DNA from: Myxococcaceae bacterium
GTDB taxonomy: Bacteria > Myxococcota > Myxococcia > Myxococcales > UBA5297
Assembly: GCA_017500825.1 (NCBI GenBank)
Contig: JAFVYB010000085.1
Location: forward strand, 1 to 46,899
Direction of reading: 5' to 3'
Length of the DNA: 46,899 bases
Shown here: positions 35,354 through 44,429 of the stretch, one piece after another
Numbering within the stretch: position 1 is the stretch's first letter
Layout of the letters: the number at the start of each line of letters is the position of its first letter
Position numbers and translations under genes: made by a program
The notes under the pieces: model-generated
The model's database searches: none
What the model was told of the DNA's origin: nothing
The model's input: the letters and a program-made list of their open reading frames with translations, nothing else

Positions 35354-36904
35354 TTAGAAGCGCGCCTGCATCATCAGGTTGAAGCCGAGGGCCCAGGCGT
35401 CCTCGAACACGGCTTCGGCAACGCCGTCGCTCGAGTCACGGAAGGTCGTCCGGTTGCGGTCGTAGTTGAGGTAGAGCTCACCCGCCGCTGAGAAGAACTC
35501 CGAGATGTCCCAGCGCAGGTTGATCTTGCCGGAAGCGACCAGCTTGGCCTCCTCGCCGCTGGGCAACACGGTCATCGAGCTGGCGTCCTTGACGACCACG
35601 GTGCGCTTGCCCTGGAGGGCCGCCGAGGGATTGTTGCCGCCCAACGTGCCGCTCGTGGAATAGGAGGCGGGCATCTGAACACCGGCGCTGATACCCGGCG
35701 TCAGGCGAACGCTCGGGAAGTAGTAGTCAACGTTCACGGCGATGAACTTCTCGTCCACGATGTCGGTGCCCTCGGGGAAGTCCACGAACGGCGGATAGCC
35801 AGGCACATTGAACTCGATGAACGACAGGCTGCGCAGCAAGCCGACGACGCCGAAACGCCAGTAGTTGTATTTGGCGCGCAATTGCAGGGCGCCCGCGTAG
35901 GCTTTCTGAACGCTCGTCTGCGCGTAGACGTCGGGATCGGCCAACTCCTGCGCGAGGAAGCTGCCTTCAATGGAGCCCGAGAAGCTGAAACCACCCGGAT
36001 AGCGCTCTGCCTTAAAGAAGCGCGACGGCAAATCGGGGTCGTTCTTGTAGAGGTTGAAGTCGACCGAGGTGCCGACCGGCTCGCCATAGTGGAAGACGAA
36101 CTGGCTGGAGACACCGTAGGCATCAACCGGACGACCGAGGACGCTCGTCTGGGGGTTCACGCCCTTCTGGAAGTAGCCGCCGGACACGTCCCAGCGCAGC
36201 CAGGGGGTGATGTCCACGCCAGCGCCGGCCAGAACGCCGTAATTCGTCTCCTGCTCGTGAATCTTGTCATTGAGGATGAGGGTCGTCTTGAGGCCGACGA
36301 ACACATAGAAAAGCTGCTCGTCGTTGATGTTCTTGGTCAGCTGGAGCTTGGCGCCAGGAACCGACTCGCCGCTGTTGGGGAAAGTCGAGCTGCCGCCCCA
36401 AGAGATCTTGTAGGCGTAACCAAGGCGGAAGCGGTCAGAGGAGAGCGGGAACCCCGTGAACGAGATGCCTTCACCCTTGGAGGCGTCCCACGACGGCGGC
36501 GTGTAGTTGAGGCGCAGATAGCTGGATGCGTCGCCGATCTTCACCGCGTCGAGCGTCGAGGTCGATTTCTCGCGGGCCACGAGCAGGTTGAGGGCGAGAG
36601 CGGCCTCGGTGGTCAGTCCTTTAAAGAAGGCTGGCGCCTGCTTGTAGAGGACGAGGTTGGTCAGGCTCTCGAACCCCGAATACTTGGTGTTGAAGTTGTC
36701 GTAGAACAGACTGTTCGACGAGTTGGCCGCGCCGAAGCGGGCCGAAGGGCTGTTGGGGGTGGTCTCGCCCGCGTCCGCGAAGACGTTGTCGTCCGAGAAA
36801 AGCAACGTGACGCGCGTGTCGACGAAATCGCCGGCAAAAGCGCTCGTGGGCAAGAGGACCGCGAGCAGCGTGGCGAGAATTGAAGTTCTGCGTGTGGTTG
36901 ACAT
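35354..36904 (-). CDS. Predicted outer-membrane beta-barrel protein
   Basis: 516 residues. Cleavable signal MSTTRRTSILATLLAVLLPTSAFA, then alternating amphipathic segments rich in Tyr, Phe and Gly (LRLNYTPP, FRLGYAYKISWG, LRWDVSGGYFQKG, FVFHYGEPVGTSVDFNLY, INLRWDISEFFSAAGELYLNYDRN) and a C-terminal Phe (LMMQARF), as expected for a barrel inserted by BAM. AGGAGG lies 5 nt before ATG 36904. No family was recognised. It is third in a minus-strand set after the 5'-nucleotidase and a lipoprotein, which suggests a joint role at the outer membrane, for example nutrient uptake (inference). Confidence 0.75.
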   Translation of the reverse strand: MSTTRRTSILATLLAVLLPTSAFAGDFVDTRVTLLFSDDNVFADAGETTPNSPSARFGAANSSNSLFYDNFNTKYSGFESLTNLVLYKQAPAFFKGLTTEAALALNLLVAREKSTSTLDAVKIGDASSYLRLNYTPPSWDASKGEGISFTGFPLSSDRFRLGYAYKISWGGSSTFPNSGESVPGAKLQLTKNINDEQLFYVFVGLKTTLILNDKIHEQETNYGVLAGAGVDITPWLRWDVSGGYFQKGVNPQTSVLGRPVDAYGVSSQFVFHYGEPVGTSVDFNLYKNDPDLPSRFFKAERYPGGFSFSGSIEGSFLAQELADPDVYAQTSVQKAYAGALQLRAKYNYWRFGVVGLLRSLSFIEFNVPGYPPFVDFPEGTDIVDEKFIAVNVDYYFPSVRLTPGISAGVQMPASYSTSGTLGGNNPSAALQGKRTVVVKDASSMTVLPSGEEAKLVASGKINLRWDISEFFSAAGELYLNYDRNRTTFRDSSDGVAEAVFEDAWALGFNLMMQARF

Positions 36905-37068
36905 CCGTCCTCCTGAAGCTCGGCTGGTTTGAGGTGACTGTTTCAAGGGAGTTCCTTCCGTTGGGCGCACCCCATGTCAGAGGAGGGGTGACCCGAAAAG
37001 CGAGAGAAGAGCAAAAGGGTCAAGGGAAGGGCCCGACGAAGCACGAGGCGCGACCGGGCCCTCGGGAC

Positions 37069-38955
37069 TCATTCAGCGCACGGGGCGATGATGTCAGGAC
37101 AGGTTCCTGGCGCGGAGCTCGCGCACACATCTCCCGAATCACGCGCCATGATGATCCAGCGCGGACGCGCGGCCTGTGTCTGGCTCAGGATGCCGGTGAC
37201 GTTCAGGCGGCATTGCGAGTAGTCGACGCCGGAGAAATTCATGTCGAAGACGCGGGGATCGAGCTGCGGGATGGCCGTTCCCGTCTGAATGTTGATGCGC
37301 GTGTGGAGCATGTCCTCCAACTCGATGATCCACTGACCATAGGACTCGTAGGAGTTGATCTCCGTGCAGATGCGGTCCTTGCGCGTGGGATCCGCCGGAT
37401 CGTGACCGACGGCGCAGTCGCGATAGCACTCGCAGTCAACGTCGTCCTCCGCGTATTCCTCAGCCGAGCAACGCCACTGGTAGACGCTCGTGTTCACACC
37501 GTTCTCGTCGTAGCTCGAATAGTTGAAGAAGCCGACGACGCCGTTGCCGTTCGAGTCGCAGTCCACGAACTCATTCGAGGGCTTGACGTTGGTGAACTTG
37601 ATGAGCGCGCTCTCCAGCGATTCCGAGTCAAAGTTGCGCCAGTTGTGGGCACAGTGGACGAATTCGAGCTCCAAGTTGTCTTTGAAGCCATTGCTCGTGC
37701 AGGGCATCGCCTCCTTGGCCTCTCCCTTGCAGGCGTATTGCGTTGAGCGATCGCGATAAGCCATGCAGAGGCGATAGCCATTGGAGCGCTCGTCCACGTA
37801 GCAAGGGTCATCCTCAGGCGTTCCTGACTTGCAGTACTTGCCCACCATGCGCTCCGAGTCGAAGACCATCTCAATCGGCTCGGGGATGAGCGTCTTATCG
37901 GTCGTGTAACGCTCGTTCTTGGTCCAGCTCGGGAAGGTGACTTGGGTATTTCCGGAGAACTCCTGCACCGTGCCTGTGATTGTCTTGAGGCAGTCGCCGA
38001 GAGCCAGATCATCCGGATAGGAGAAATTGTAGACAAAGAGATGGCCGAAGTGACTGAGGGCGCGCGTGTAGGGCTCCATCTGCAAGCGATGCGAGGTGTC
38101 CCCCTCCAAGTCAGCGTAATGGGCGCTCAGGTCGGTCACATAGAAGCCCGCGTTGGTGATGGCTGTGACCACCAAGCACTCGTAAGGCGGCATCGCGTTG
38201 ATCGTCAGAAAGTTCGCGATGAATGACGAGGTGCGATTGTTGATCGTGCAGCTTCCAATGCCATCGGCGCAGTTCGAGGCGGTCGTATAAGAGTCGTATT
38301 CCTCCATGCGCTGCATATCGATGACGTTGGGCGAGCCAAAATAAATCGTCTGGCTCGCACCGGCAGCATGCGTGCGGTAAGGCGCGGCGGCCTCCCAGTC
38401 TTTGGGCTGGGCTGGCGCTTGATAGGTGTAGTTCGCGTTGCCTGTCTCGTCGCCGCTGGAAGCATCTGAAGAAGAGGTCGGGGCAGCATAGGTCATTTCC
38501 GGCGCCGAATCCTGCGCCCAGACGACGACCGAACCGAAGACGTTGGCCACCTCAATCGTAATCTCTCCCGCGCTCATGCCGCCCACCATTGGCGCCAGAA
38601 AGAGCTGCGAAAGATCAGCCGCTTCCGGAACTGTGGTGTTCGTGCTGACAGACTGAATCTGGCCGGGCGTCACCCGGAATGACACGGGGCGATTGAAGCT
38701 GGCGTCGTGCTGACCGTCTTTGTCGATGGCCATCACCGAGACCTTCAGCTTGACGGACCCCAACGGAATGGGGAGCGGATCGTCGATCGAAAAGCCTGCG
38801 CCAGAACCGCTGGAGGAGGTTTCCGACGTCTGAATTTGCGTGATGTCGACCTTAAAGGTCTCGACCCGCTGCTCGAGCTCAAATTTTTCATGCTCGCAAC
38901 CGGCCAGACTGAAGAGAAGCGCGCCCATCAGCGCGCACAGTTTTTGGGTATTCAC
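37069..38955 (-). CDS. Large predicted lipoprotein, function unknown
   Basis: 628 residues. A signal peptide with lipobox LAGC (Cys20) is followed by an acidic linker and a Ser-rich linker. The body is rich in Asp, Tyr and Cys (pairs such as CTINNRTS, CKSGTPEDDPCYVDERSNGYRLC, DVDCECYRDC) with no recognisable domain; an early part (SVKLKVSVMAIDKDGQHDASFNRPVSFRVTPGQ) is Ig/invasin-like. The GTG start overlaps the upstream stop as GTGA (38952-38955), so translation is coupled to the 5'-nucleotidase. It is probably secreted and membrane-anchored with disulphides. Confidence 0.72.
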   Translation of the reverse strand: MNTQKLCALMGALLFSLAGCEHEKFELEQRVETFKVDITQIQTSETSSSGSGAGFSIDDPLPIPLGSVKLKVSVMAIDKDGQHDASFNRPVSFRVTPGQIQSVSTNTTVPEAADLSQLFLAPMVGGMSAGEITIEVANVFGSVVVWAQDSAPEMTYAAPTSSSDASSGDETGNANYTYQAPAQPKDWEAAAPYRTHAAGASQTIYFGSPNVIDMQRMEEYDSYTTASNCADGIGSCTINNRTSSFIANFLTINAMPPYECLVVTAITNAGFYVTDLSAHYADLEGDTSHRLQMEPYTRALSHFGHLFVYNFSYPDDLALGDCLKTITGTVQEFSGNTQVTFPSWTKNERYTTDKTLIPEPIEMVFDSERMVGKYCKSGTPEDDPCYVDERSNGYRLCMAYRDRSTQYACKGEAKEAMPCTSNGFKDNLELEFVHCAHNWRNFDSESLESALIKFTNVKPSNEFVDCDSNGNGVVGFFNYSSYDENGVNTSVYQWRCSAEEYAEDDVDCECYRDCAVGHDPADPTRKDRICTEINSYESYGQWIIELEDMLHTRINIQTGTAIPQLDPRVFDMNFSGVDYSQCRLNVTGILSQTQAARPRWIIMARDSGDVCASSAPGTCPDIIAPCAE

Positions 38956-41891
38956 TTGGCCACCCTCCGTTCGATGCGGTCGTCTTCTTCGCCAATGGCG
39001 ATGGGCACCTGGGTGGGCGCCTGACAGAAAGTCTTGAGATCCGACGTGACGTGGCCACAGGCGGCCTCGTCGCCGTTGAGCACCTGGGTACAAGAGCACT
39101 TGCCGGCGTTGAGATAGGAAAGCATTCCGTCCACAGGCTGAGTGCTCGCGCTCAGGCTCTCCTCATAGCGCTGGATACCTTCGTCAAAGCCGTCCGCCTG
39201 AATGGCGCGGTAGGCGTTCTCGAAGGCGGCCGCCGATTCACACCAGTTGTGGACCACCGGATCGATGCTGCGCTTGGCGTCAACGATGATGCCGTCGGCA
39301 TCGAAGGTGTATTCGATGGAGCGGGCGCAGGGCGCGTCGTTCTCGGAGAGACGCTCCTCGACAGGCGTCGCGGGATTCTTGGCGGCAAGCGCCTTGAAGG
39401 TGTTGCCCCGCGTGGTCGTCGATTCCACCTCTTCCAAATCGAGGATCTCGCGGCAGGTGCACTGATTGCGCAGCCAGTCGACCAGACCGTCGCGCATACT
39501 GATGCCTGTCTCGATGCGTGAGGTGTTGCGCTTAAGGACCTTAAAGCCCGAGCCGCCCTTAGCGATGTAGTCGTTGACCGCGACCTTGTAGGTTGCCGCC
39601 TGCTGCAGCTTCTCGTTGTTCACTGTGACGCCGAACGAGGTGTTGGCCCAGCAGACCTTTTCCTCCGTGCAGCGCCAGCCCTCTTCATGCTGCAGGATAT
39701 ATCCCTCGAACTGCGCCGGACAGTCGTCGGCAGTGTTGCAGGACTTGAGCAGGTCGTTGAGTTGCGCCTGATAGCAGTCCATCGTGAAACGGATGCCGGA
39801 GACTTGTGCCTGCGCCTGGCAGCCACGTTCGGCGCTGCGCTCGGCGACATAGTTGGTCAGCTCCTGAACCTCAGCACCAGAGAGGTACATGATGTTGATC
39901 GTGTTCTCGAAGGGGAACACGTTGAACATCGACTCCAGAGTGATGGGACCAGCGTAGATGTGGTCGCGCATACCCAACGTATTGGTGAGGGCGAACTCGG
40001 TCTCGACACGGCGACGCTGGCGCATCGACTCAGTGGTGATGTTGCCAAGCGGCGCGTCTCCGCCCTGAGCGCTGTTGCGGCGCATGATGTCTCGCGGGGC
40101 ATAGGCGAAGATGCGGGGCAGCGCATAGGTGCCGTCGAGCTGGACAATGTAGTCGTGCAAAAGGTCGGTGGTCTCCAGGTCTTCCTGGGCTGTGCAACGA
40201 TCGACGCGCGACCAGCAGCGTTCGGGCAAGAATCGGTCACAGGAGTAGTCGCGGTAGTCGGCGAGGTAATTGCCGATGCAGGTCTGCATTTGCTCTTCGT
40301 CCGCGCCGTCGGAACGCAGATTGTTGAAGAGCTCGACAGCGCAGCTCGCCATCCCCTCAGAAGCATCGTCACTGACCGTCTCGAAAAGGAAGGTGGGGGT
40401 GCCGTTGGGGTTCAAATGCTGACTACCCAGTGGCGCGCTGCACTTCTGGTTCGAGAGGTCGCCATTCGTGAAGATGCGCGTCTGGCAATCGGCCTGTGCC
40501 GTCGCCATCGCCGCCAAAGCATCCGACTCGTTGGGGTAACTGTCGAGGTAATCCGCCTCATACCGAGCGCGATAGGCATCCGCGTAGGCATTATTCTGGT
40601 TGAGGGCGTCGGCCTTCTCCTTGTTGAAGGTGATGTTCGGTCGCATGTTGATGAGCTTGTAGAGCTCGTCACCCTCAATGAAGTGATCCTTGCGCCAGGT
40701 GCGTGCCTCGTCGTCACACCAGACGCCGTCGAGCGGGAAGACCTTGTAGTCATGCGCCACGACCTCGGCGCCCCACTGCAAGCGCTCGTTCCAAGCCGCA
40801 TCGGTCATGCTCTCGGGCTTACTCTCGGGCGGGAACTCCAGCTCAAGGTCGAGTCGACCGAGGTATTTGGCGAAGGCGCCGGAGTGGCTGATGAGCACCG
40901 TGCGGCCGGCGGGGTCCTTGATCTCCTGGGGCGGGTTGAGAACGACGTGAAGGTGGCCGCCCTCGATGATGTCGATGCCCTTGACGCCCGGAATAAAGAC
41001 GCGAATCGAGCCGTCGGCGAAGGTGTTGCGCGACCCGTCTGGCTTCACCGCAGGCAGGGGCTCAATCTGAGTCCAGGGATCCTTCTCCCTCTCAAGGAAG
41101 GGCTTGGCGCTCTCGTAGGGGTAGTAATCGTCGTAACCGGTCAAAAGCTCCTGATCCTCGGTCAGGCCAAGGTGGGAGAGGATGACGATCATGTCGACTG
41201 TCGGCGCGAGGAGCTCCACATAGCCGCGCGCCGTCTCGTTCTGTTCAAGCGGGGTGGCCTGGGTGGAGTTGCCGCCGTCGGTCAGGCCATACATCGAGCT
41301 GATCGAGGCCATACCGATGATGGCGACCCGAACGCCGCGCACGTTGGTGATCGTGTAGGGCGTCGAGAGTTTGTCGAGGTGGTGCGAATTGGGGTCGTCC
41401 ACATTCTCCCAGTGGAAGTTGGCCGCCAGGAGCGGATAGCTGCCGAAGCGCGCCACCTTATCGGCGAAGTTGTGGGCGCCCATGTCGAACTCGTGGTTGC
41501 CCATCACGCTCGCGTCGTAGCCCATCATCGAGACCCAGCGGACCTCGGGCTCGCCCGTGTTGGCGTTGAAGATCGGCGCACCCTGGAAATAGTCGCCGGA
41601 ATCGAGAAGCAGGGTGCGATCCGAGAGCTCTCGTTCCCTCTTGATCAGGGCGGCCATACGCGCGGCGCCGCCGAAAGGCGCGGCTTCGGGGACGAGCCCC
41701 AAGTCGCGGTCCGTCTTCAGTGGCTCCAAATCGTAAGGCAGAATTCGCGAGTGAATGTCTGTCGTATGGAGCACCGTCAGGCGGACAGTTTTGCCGGCAA
41801 GGTTCGGATTTTCACCGTCTTGCGGCACCAGGCAGGCGGCGCAAAGCACCGCCAACAGGGGCGTCAGGTGGGCGTAGGTGCCAACTCTCAC
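38952..41891 (-). CDS. 5'-nucleotidase/metallophosphoesterase lipoprotein (UshA-like, enlarged)
   Basis: A 979-residue secreted two-metal phosphoesterase. Signal peptide with possible lipobox CAAC (Cys20). Metal-binding motifs: TVLHTTDIHSR (D45, H47), LLLDSGDYFQG, MGNHEFDMG, ILSHLGL and GGHLHVVLNPP. The C-terminal 5'-nucleotidase domain follows (GNITTESMRQRR, NVFPFENTINIMYLSGAEV, TYKVAVNDYIAKGGSGFK). UshA is about 550 residues; here a Cys-rich insert of about 200 residues separates the halves (about 400-600) and about 160 residues extend the C-terminus. It probably hydrolyses extracellular nucleotides, giving nucleosides and phosphate. The first gene of a coupled operon with a lipoprotein and a barrel protein; the promoter is at 42027. 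Confidence 0.85.
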   Translation of the reverse strand: MRVGTYAHLTPLLAVLCAACLVPQDGENPNLAGKTVRLTVLHTTDIHSRILPYDLEPLKTDRDLGLVPEAAPFGGAARMAALIKRERELSDRTLLLDSGDYFQGAPIFNANTGEPEVRWVSMMGYDASVMGNHEFDMGAHNFADKVARFGSYPLLAANFHWENVDDPNSHHLDKLSTPYTITNVRGVRVAIIGMASISSMYGLTDGGNSTQATPLEQNETARGYVELLAPTVDMIVILSHLGLTEDQELLTGYDDYYPYESAKPFLEREKDPWTQIEPLPAVKPDGSRNTFADGSIRVFIPGVKGIDIIEGGHLHVVLNPPQEIKDPAGRTVLISHSGAFAKYLGRLDLELEFPPESKPESMTDAAWNERLQWGAEVVAHDYKVFPLDGVWCDDEARTWRKDHFIEGDELYKLINMRPNITFNKEKADALNQNNAYADAYRARYEADYLDSYPNESDALAAMATAQADCQTRIFTNGDLSNQKCSAPLGSQHLNPNGTPTFLFETVSDDASEGMASCAVELFNNLRSDGADEEQMQTCIGNYLADYRDYSCDRFLPERCWSRVDRCTAQEDLETTDLLHDYIVQLDGTYALPRIFAYAPRDIMRRNSAQGGDAPLGNITTESMRQRRRVETEFALTNTLGMRDHIYAGPITLESMFNVFPFENTINIMYLSGAEVQELTNYVAERSAERGCQAQAQVSGIRFTMDCYQAQLNDLLKSCNTADDCPAQFEGYILQHEEGWRCTEEKVCWANTSFGVTVNNEKLQQAATYKVAVNDYIAKGGSGFKVLKRNTSRIETGISMRDGLVDWLRNQCTCREILDLEEVESTTTRGNTFKALAAKNPATPVEERLSENDAPCARSIEYTFDADGIIVDAKRSIDPVVHNWCESAAAFENAYRAIQADGFDEGIQRYEESLSASTQPVDGMLSYLNAGKCSCTQVLNGDEAACGHVTSDLKTFCQAPTQVPIAIGEEDDRIERRVAK

Positions 41892-42026
41892 GGAAGGTGA
41901 CCTCGTTCTTTCTTCTGGTCTTGAAAGTGAGCCCAGCGGGCAGGCGGGCTGTCCATCGAGCCCAAAACAAAACGACGCCGGGGTTTGAACTCCAAATCAG
42001 CGGAAGTCGCCCCGGCGAGGCGGCGG

Positions 42027-42056
42027 ACCGTAGGAGAGCGGCCGAAGGGGTGTCAA
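42027..42056 (-). promoter_or_regulatory. Promoter of the 5'-nucleotidase operon
   Basis: Minus strand: TTGACA (42051-42056), 18 bp, then TACGGT (42027-42032) followed by CCGCCGCC. Shared type with a slightly different -10. Confidence 0.6.
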
Positions 42057-42338
42057 GCATGAAAAAAGACGCCCGCAAAACGATCATAACCATTTGAAAT
42101 CATTGAGTTTTTTCAAAAAAAACAGCCGCTCACCTACATATCATACCATCCCCCCAAATAGGCGCAAATTCGAGCGACAGAACTCTCGTTCAGCGTGCCT
42201 ACCACTTCTCCATCATCGCCTGTCCGGCCCGATTCCGGCTCCGCATCGCGGCAGAACGGTAACAATTGACGCAGCGCGCCTGATTGTTGTGCCCCCGGCC
42301 GAGCCCTTTGTCCTTCACTTCGAGCTCATTTTTCCGAA

Positions 42339-42370
42339 AATAACCTGATATTATATTCAGTTATTTTTTA
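42339..42370. terminator. Possible terminator hairpin downstream of the diadenylate cyclase
   Basis: AATAACCTGA pairs with TCAGTTATT with one bulged C (42339-42365), followed on the plus strand by a T-run. It is more than 100 nt past the cyclase stop on the minus strand, where the tail is only TTATTTTCGG, so function is uncertain. Confidence 0.35.
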
Positions 42371-42481
42371 TTTGCCGACCGCCCAGTCTTCTCTCATGAA
42401 AACACCCGAAAACGACTAAACCTATTTTCAGTTGACAGCGAATTAAATCTCCTTGGAACGACTTCGAATCCCCCCGCTAGC

Positions 42482-43408
42482 TCACTTCCGCCGGCGCGCG
42501 CTCTGCGAGAGCTCAAGGATGATGTCGCCATCGCGAAACACGCGCACTGTCCCGCTTGTCTGACTGACCGCGATCGAGATGGCCTTGGTGTCGATGGTGA
42601 TGGCGGAGGCTGCCGCGTGGCGCGCCCCCAACCCCATCGGCAGACTGCTCACCTTTCCATGATTCGCCTCTCCCTCCCCCTGACGCACGCCGCTCGCCTG
42701 CAGGTAACGTCCAGCGGAGAGAATGACACCGTCCTCGCGCACGACAAACGCGCCGTCGAGAATGGCGAAAGTCTTGATGGCATCGCGGATGTTGGGATCG
42801 AGCACATTGCGCTCCGCCTCACTCATGCCTTGGAATGGATTGAGGATTAGCTGTCGGCTCTTCTCCATCACCGTCCGCGAATCGCCCACCGTGATCAGCG
42901 TTCCCACCGAGTGGCCCTCGTAGCCCTGTTCGCCGATGGTCAGCGCGGTCTGGATCAGCGCCTCGACGACCTGCGACTTGAACTCCGAGCCCAGGTTCAT
43001 CGCGTCAATCGAGAGAGAGGCGCCTCCGGATTGCTTGCCGAACGCGACCTTGAAAAGCGCGTCGAGTGAGCGCGCCTCCCCTGTCCCCGTAAGACAGAGG
43101 ACAAGATCGCCTTCCTGAATCATGTTTTCGGACGCCGCGGCCACGAGCGCCACCTTCACCTTCTCGACGCGGTGGTAATTGTAGGCGGGCAGTTTGACCG
43201 CGGGGACTTGCTGCATGCGCAGGGCGGCCAGCAGATTGTCCGAGGCCGTGGCAAAAATGAGCTTTTTGCGCGGTCTGCAGGCGCGCAGTGCCTCCGGCGA
43301 GAGGAGCTGTGTGTCGCTGACAATAAGCAGGCGATCGACATCCTCGCGCTCGGCGAGTGCGAAGACTGAGTTGAGCAAATCCAGGTCAAAGCTGTCGGGA
43401 AGGCTCAT
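42482..43408 (-). CDS. Diadenylate cyclase with PK_C-like N-terminal domain (DacZ-like)
   Basis: Predicted to make c-di-AMP from two ATP. The C-terminal DAC domain (about 165-308) has the DGA motif (218-220, AILDGAFVVREDGVIL) and GARHAAASAITIDT (261-274), where the canonical RHR motif reads RHA. The N-terminal 130 residues resemble the C-terminal domain of pyruvate kinase (LLIVSDTQLLSPEALRACR, KLIFATASDNLLAALRM...KVALVAAASENMIQEGDLVLCLTGTG), an arrangement known from archaeal DacZ. The start is set at ATG 43408. c-di-AMP cyclases are less common in Gram-negative bacteria. Its own promoter element lies at 43571. Confidence 0.82.
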   Translation of the reverse strand: MSLPDSFDLDLLNSVFALAEREDVDRLLIVSDTQLLSPEALRACRPRKKLIFATASDNLLAALRMQQVPAVKLPAYNYHRVEKVKVALVAAASENMIQEGDLVLCLTGTGEARSLDALFKVAFGKQSGGASLSIDAMNLGSEFKSQVVEALIQTALTIGEQGYEGHSVGTLITVGDSRTVMEKSRQLILNPFQGMSEAERNVLDPNIRDAIKTFAILDGAFVVREDGVILSAGRYLQASGVRQGEGEANHGKVSSLPMGLGARHAAASAITIDTKAISIAVSQTSGTVRVFRDGDIILELSQSARRRK

Positions 43409-43570
43409 GACGCGTCCAGGGGAGAAGGGTTGGGTAATCCGTTTATAATGATGATGTGTGGGAGGGCCTATGGCGTCTGCCCGCGCGGTGACTCGGCGCG
43501 CTTTGGCGTCATCGTCCGCATGCTCGGCGCACACACTCTCCTTTGGACGCGACGGGACAAAAGGCGGCGC

Positions 43571-43601
43571 ACGCTATTGCCACCCCACTATTTATAAACA
43601 A
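43571..43601 (-). promoter_or_regulatory. Promoter-like element of the diadenylate cyclase
   Basis: Minus strand -10 TAGCGT (43571-43576) with GCGCCGCC and TTTTG following; the best -35 is TTGTTT (43596-43601) at 19 bp. It implies a leader of about 150 nt before ATG 43408. Confidence 0.4.
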
Positions 43602-43682
43602 GCGCCATCTGCGCATTCGGACATACTTTTCCTACATTAAGACAATGACTTACCACATCAACACACACGCCCTGGCGCCCGC

Positions 43683-43712
43683 TTGACAAAGCAAAAAACG
43701 CCCGAATAGAAG
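43683..43712 (+). promoter_or_regulatory. Promoter of dksA
   Basis: TTGACA (43683-43688), 18 bp, TAGAAG (43707-43712) followed by GCCCGC and T7. Shared promoter type; the transcript starts about 65 nt before dksA. Confidence 0.68.
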
Positions 43713-43782
43713 GCCCGCTTTTTTTGTCGGTCGACCGTTCGAGACCCTTTCGCGCGCTGTCAAACAATTCAGGGAGGAAGCC

Positions 43783-44145
43783 GTGGAACAAAAAGATCTG
43801 CAGCGGTTCAAAGAAATGCTGGAGGAGAGCAAAAAGAATCTCATCCAATCCGCGAGAAAGACGCGCACAGAGGAAAGCAGCTTCGACACCAACGATCTCC
43901 CCGACGAGATCGACCTAGCTTCTTCTGAATACACCCAGTCGATGGTTTTCCGGCTGCGCGACCGAGAAAAGTTTCTCCTTAAAAAGATTGAAAAAGCCCT
44001 GGCGCGCATCGACGACGGCTCATTTGGCATTTGTGAGCGATGCGAAGAGGACATCAGTATCAAGCGCCTAGAGGCCCGTCCGGTGACCACGCTCTGCATC
44101 CGCTGCAAAGAGGAGCAGGAAAAAAAGGAAAAGTCCTACAGCTGA
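43783..44145 (+). CDS. dksA: RNA polymerase-binding transcription factor DksA
   Basis: The 120-residue protein has DksA layout: N-terminal helix MEQKDLQRFKEMLEESKKNLIQ, a coiled-coil tip DLPDEIDLASSEY with the D-x-A pattern required for action on polymerase, a second helix RDREKFLLKKIEKALARIDDGSFG, and a C4 zinc finger CERCEEDISIKRLEARPVTTLCIRC. GTG 43783 has GGAGG 5 nt upstream. It is likely the main DksA, better conserved than the paralogue at 25156. It acts with ppGpp on stringent-response promoters. Confidence 0.92.
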   Translation: MEQKDLQRFKEMLEESKKNLIQSARKTRTEESSFDTNDLPDEIDLASSEYTQSMVFRLRDREKFLLKKIEKALARIDDGSFGICERCEEDISIKRLEARPVTTLCIRCKEEQEKKEKSYS

Positions 44146-44176
44146 GGCCATATCCCACAGCCTCATCTCTCCATGA

Positions 44177-44227
44177 GGGGAGCGCTCGCGGTCACATGGC
44201 GAGAGAGTCTCCCCTCGATTCTTTTTT
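44177..44227 (+). terminator. Terminator of dksA
   Basis: GGGGAG pairs with CTCCCC (44177-44214) with an inner CTCGC/GCGAG stem, then TCGATTC and T6. It lies about 32 nt after the dksA stop. The rest of 44228-44429 shows no gene. Confidence 0.75.
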
Positions 44228-44429
44228 AGAGATTCACGCTTCGAGGATTTGTCGAATTTCGAGCCGACTCAGACGCGTCGTTTCGGCTCGTTAAGGCGAC
44301 AGCGCAGGCCGCCTGAGGGACGCCGCCAATGGGTGGGCACTCGTCCGTTCCTGCCCCACGGTCCCAGCGAATCCTCTCTTTCGCCACTTCTCCCCGAAGC
44401 ACCTCCCTCCTGACGCGACGTGTGATTCC

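Larger units (their letters stand above)
41892..42481. other. Gene-free region upstream of the 5'-nucleotidase
   Basis: It holds the nucleotidase promoter (42027-42056) with a leader of about 130 nt. An AT-rich bulged hairpin follows at 42339-42370. 42380-42480 is AT-rich without a coding frame. No other gene is supported. Confidence 0.5.

Noticed and set aside
39687..41900. 737-codon plus-strand frame over the 5'-nucleotidase
   Set aside because: It is the mirror of a gene with complete metal-binding motifs; composition is that of a shadow.
42094..42348. Possible small plus-strand gene in the nucleotidase-cyclase gap
   Set aside because: It begins with a weak non-ATG start, lacks a ribosome site and its composition is not coding-like, although a hairpin follows.
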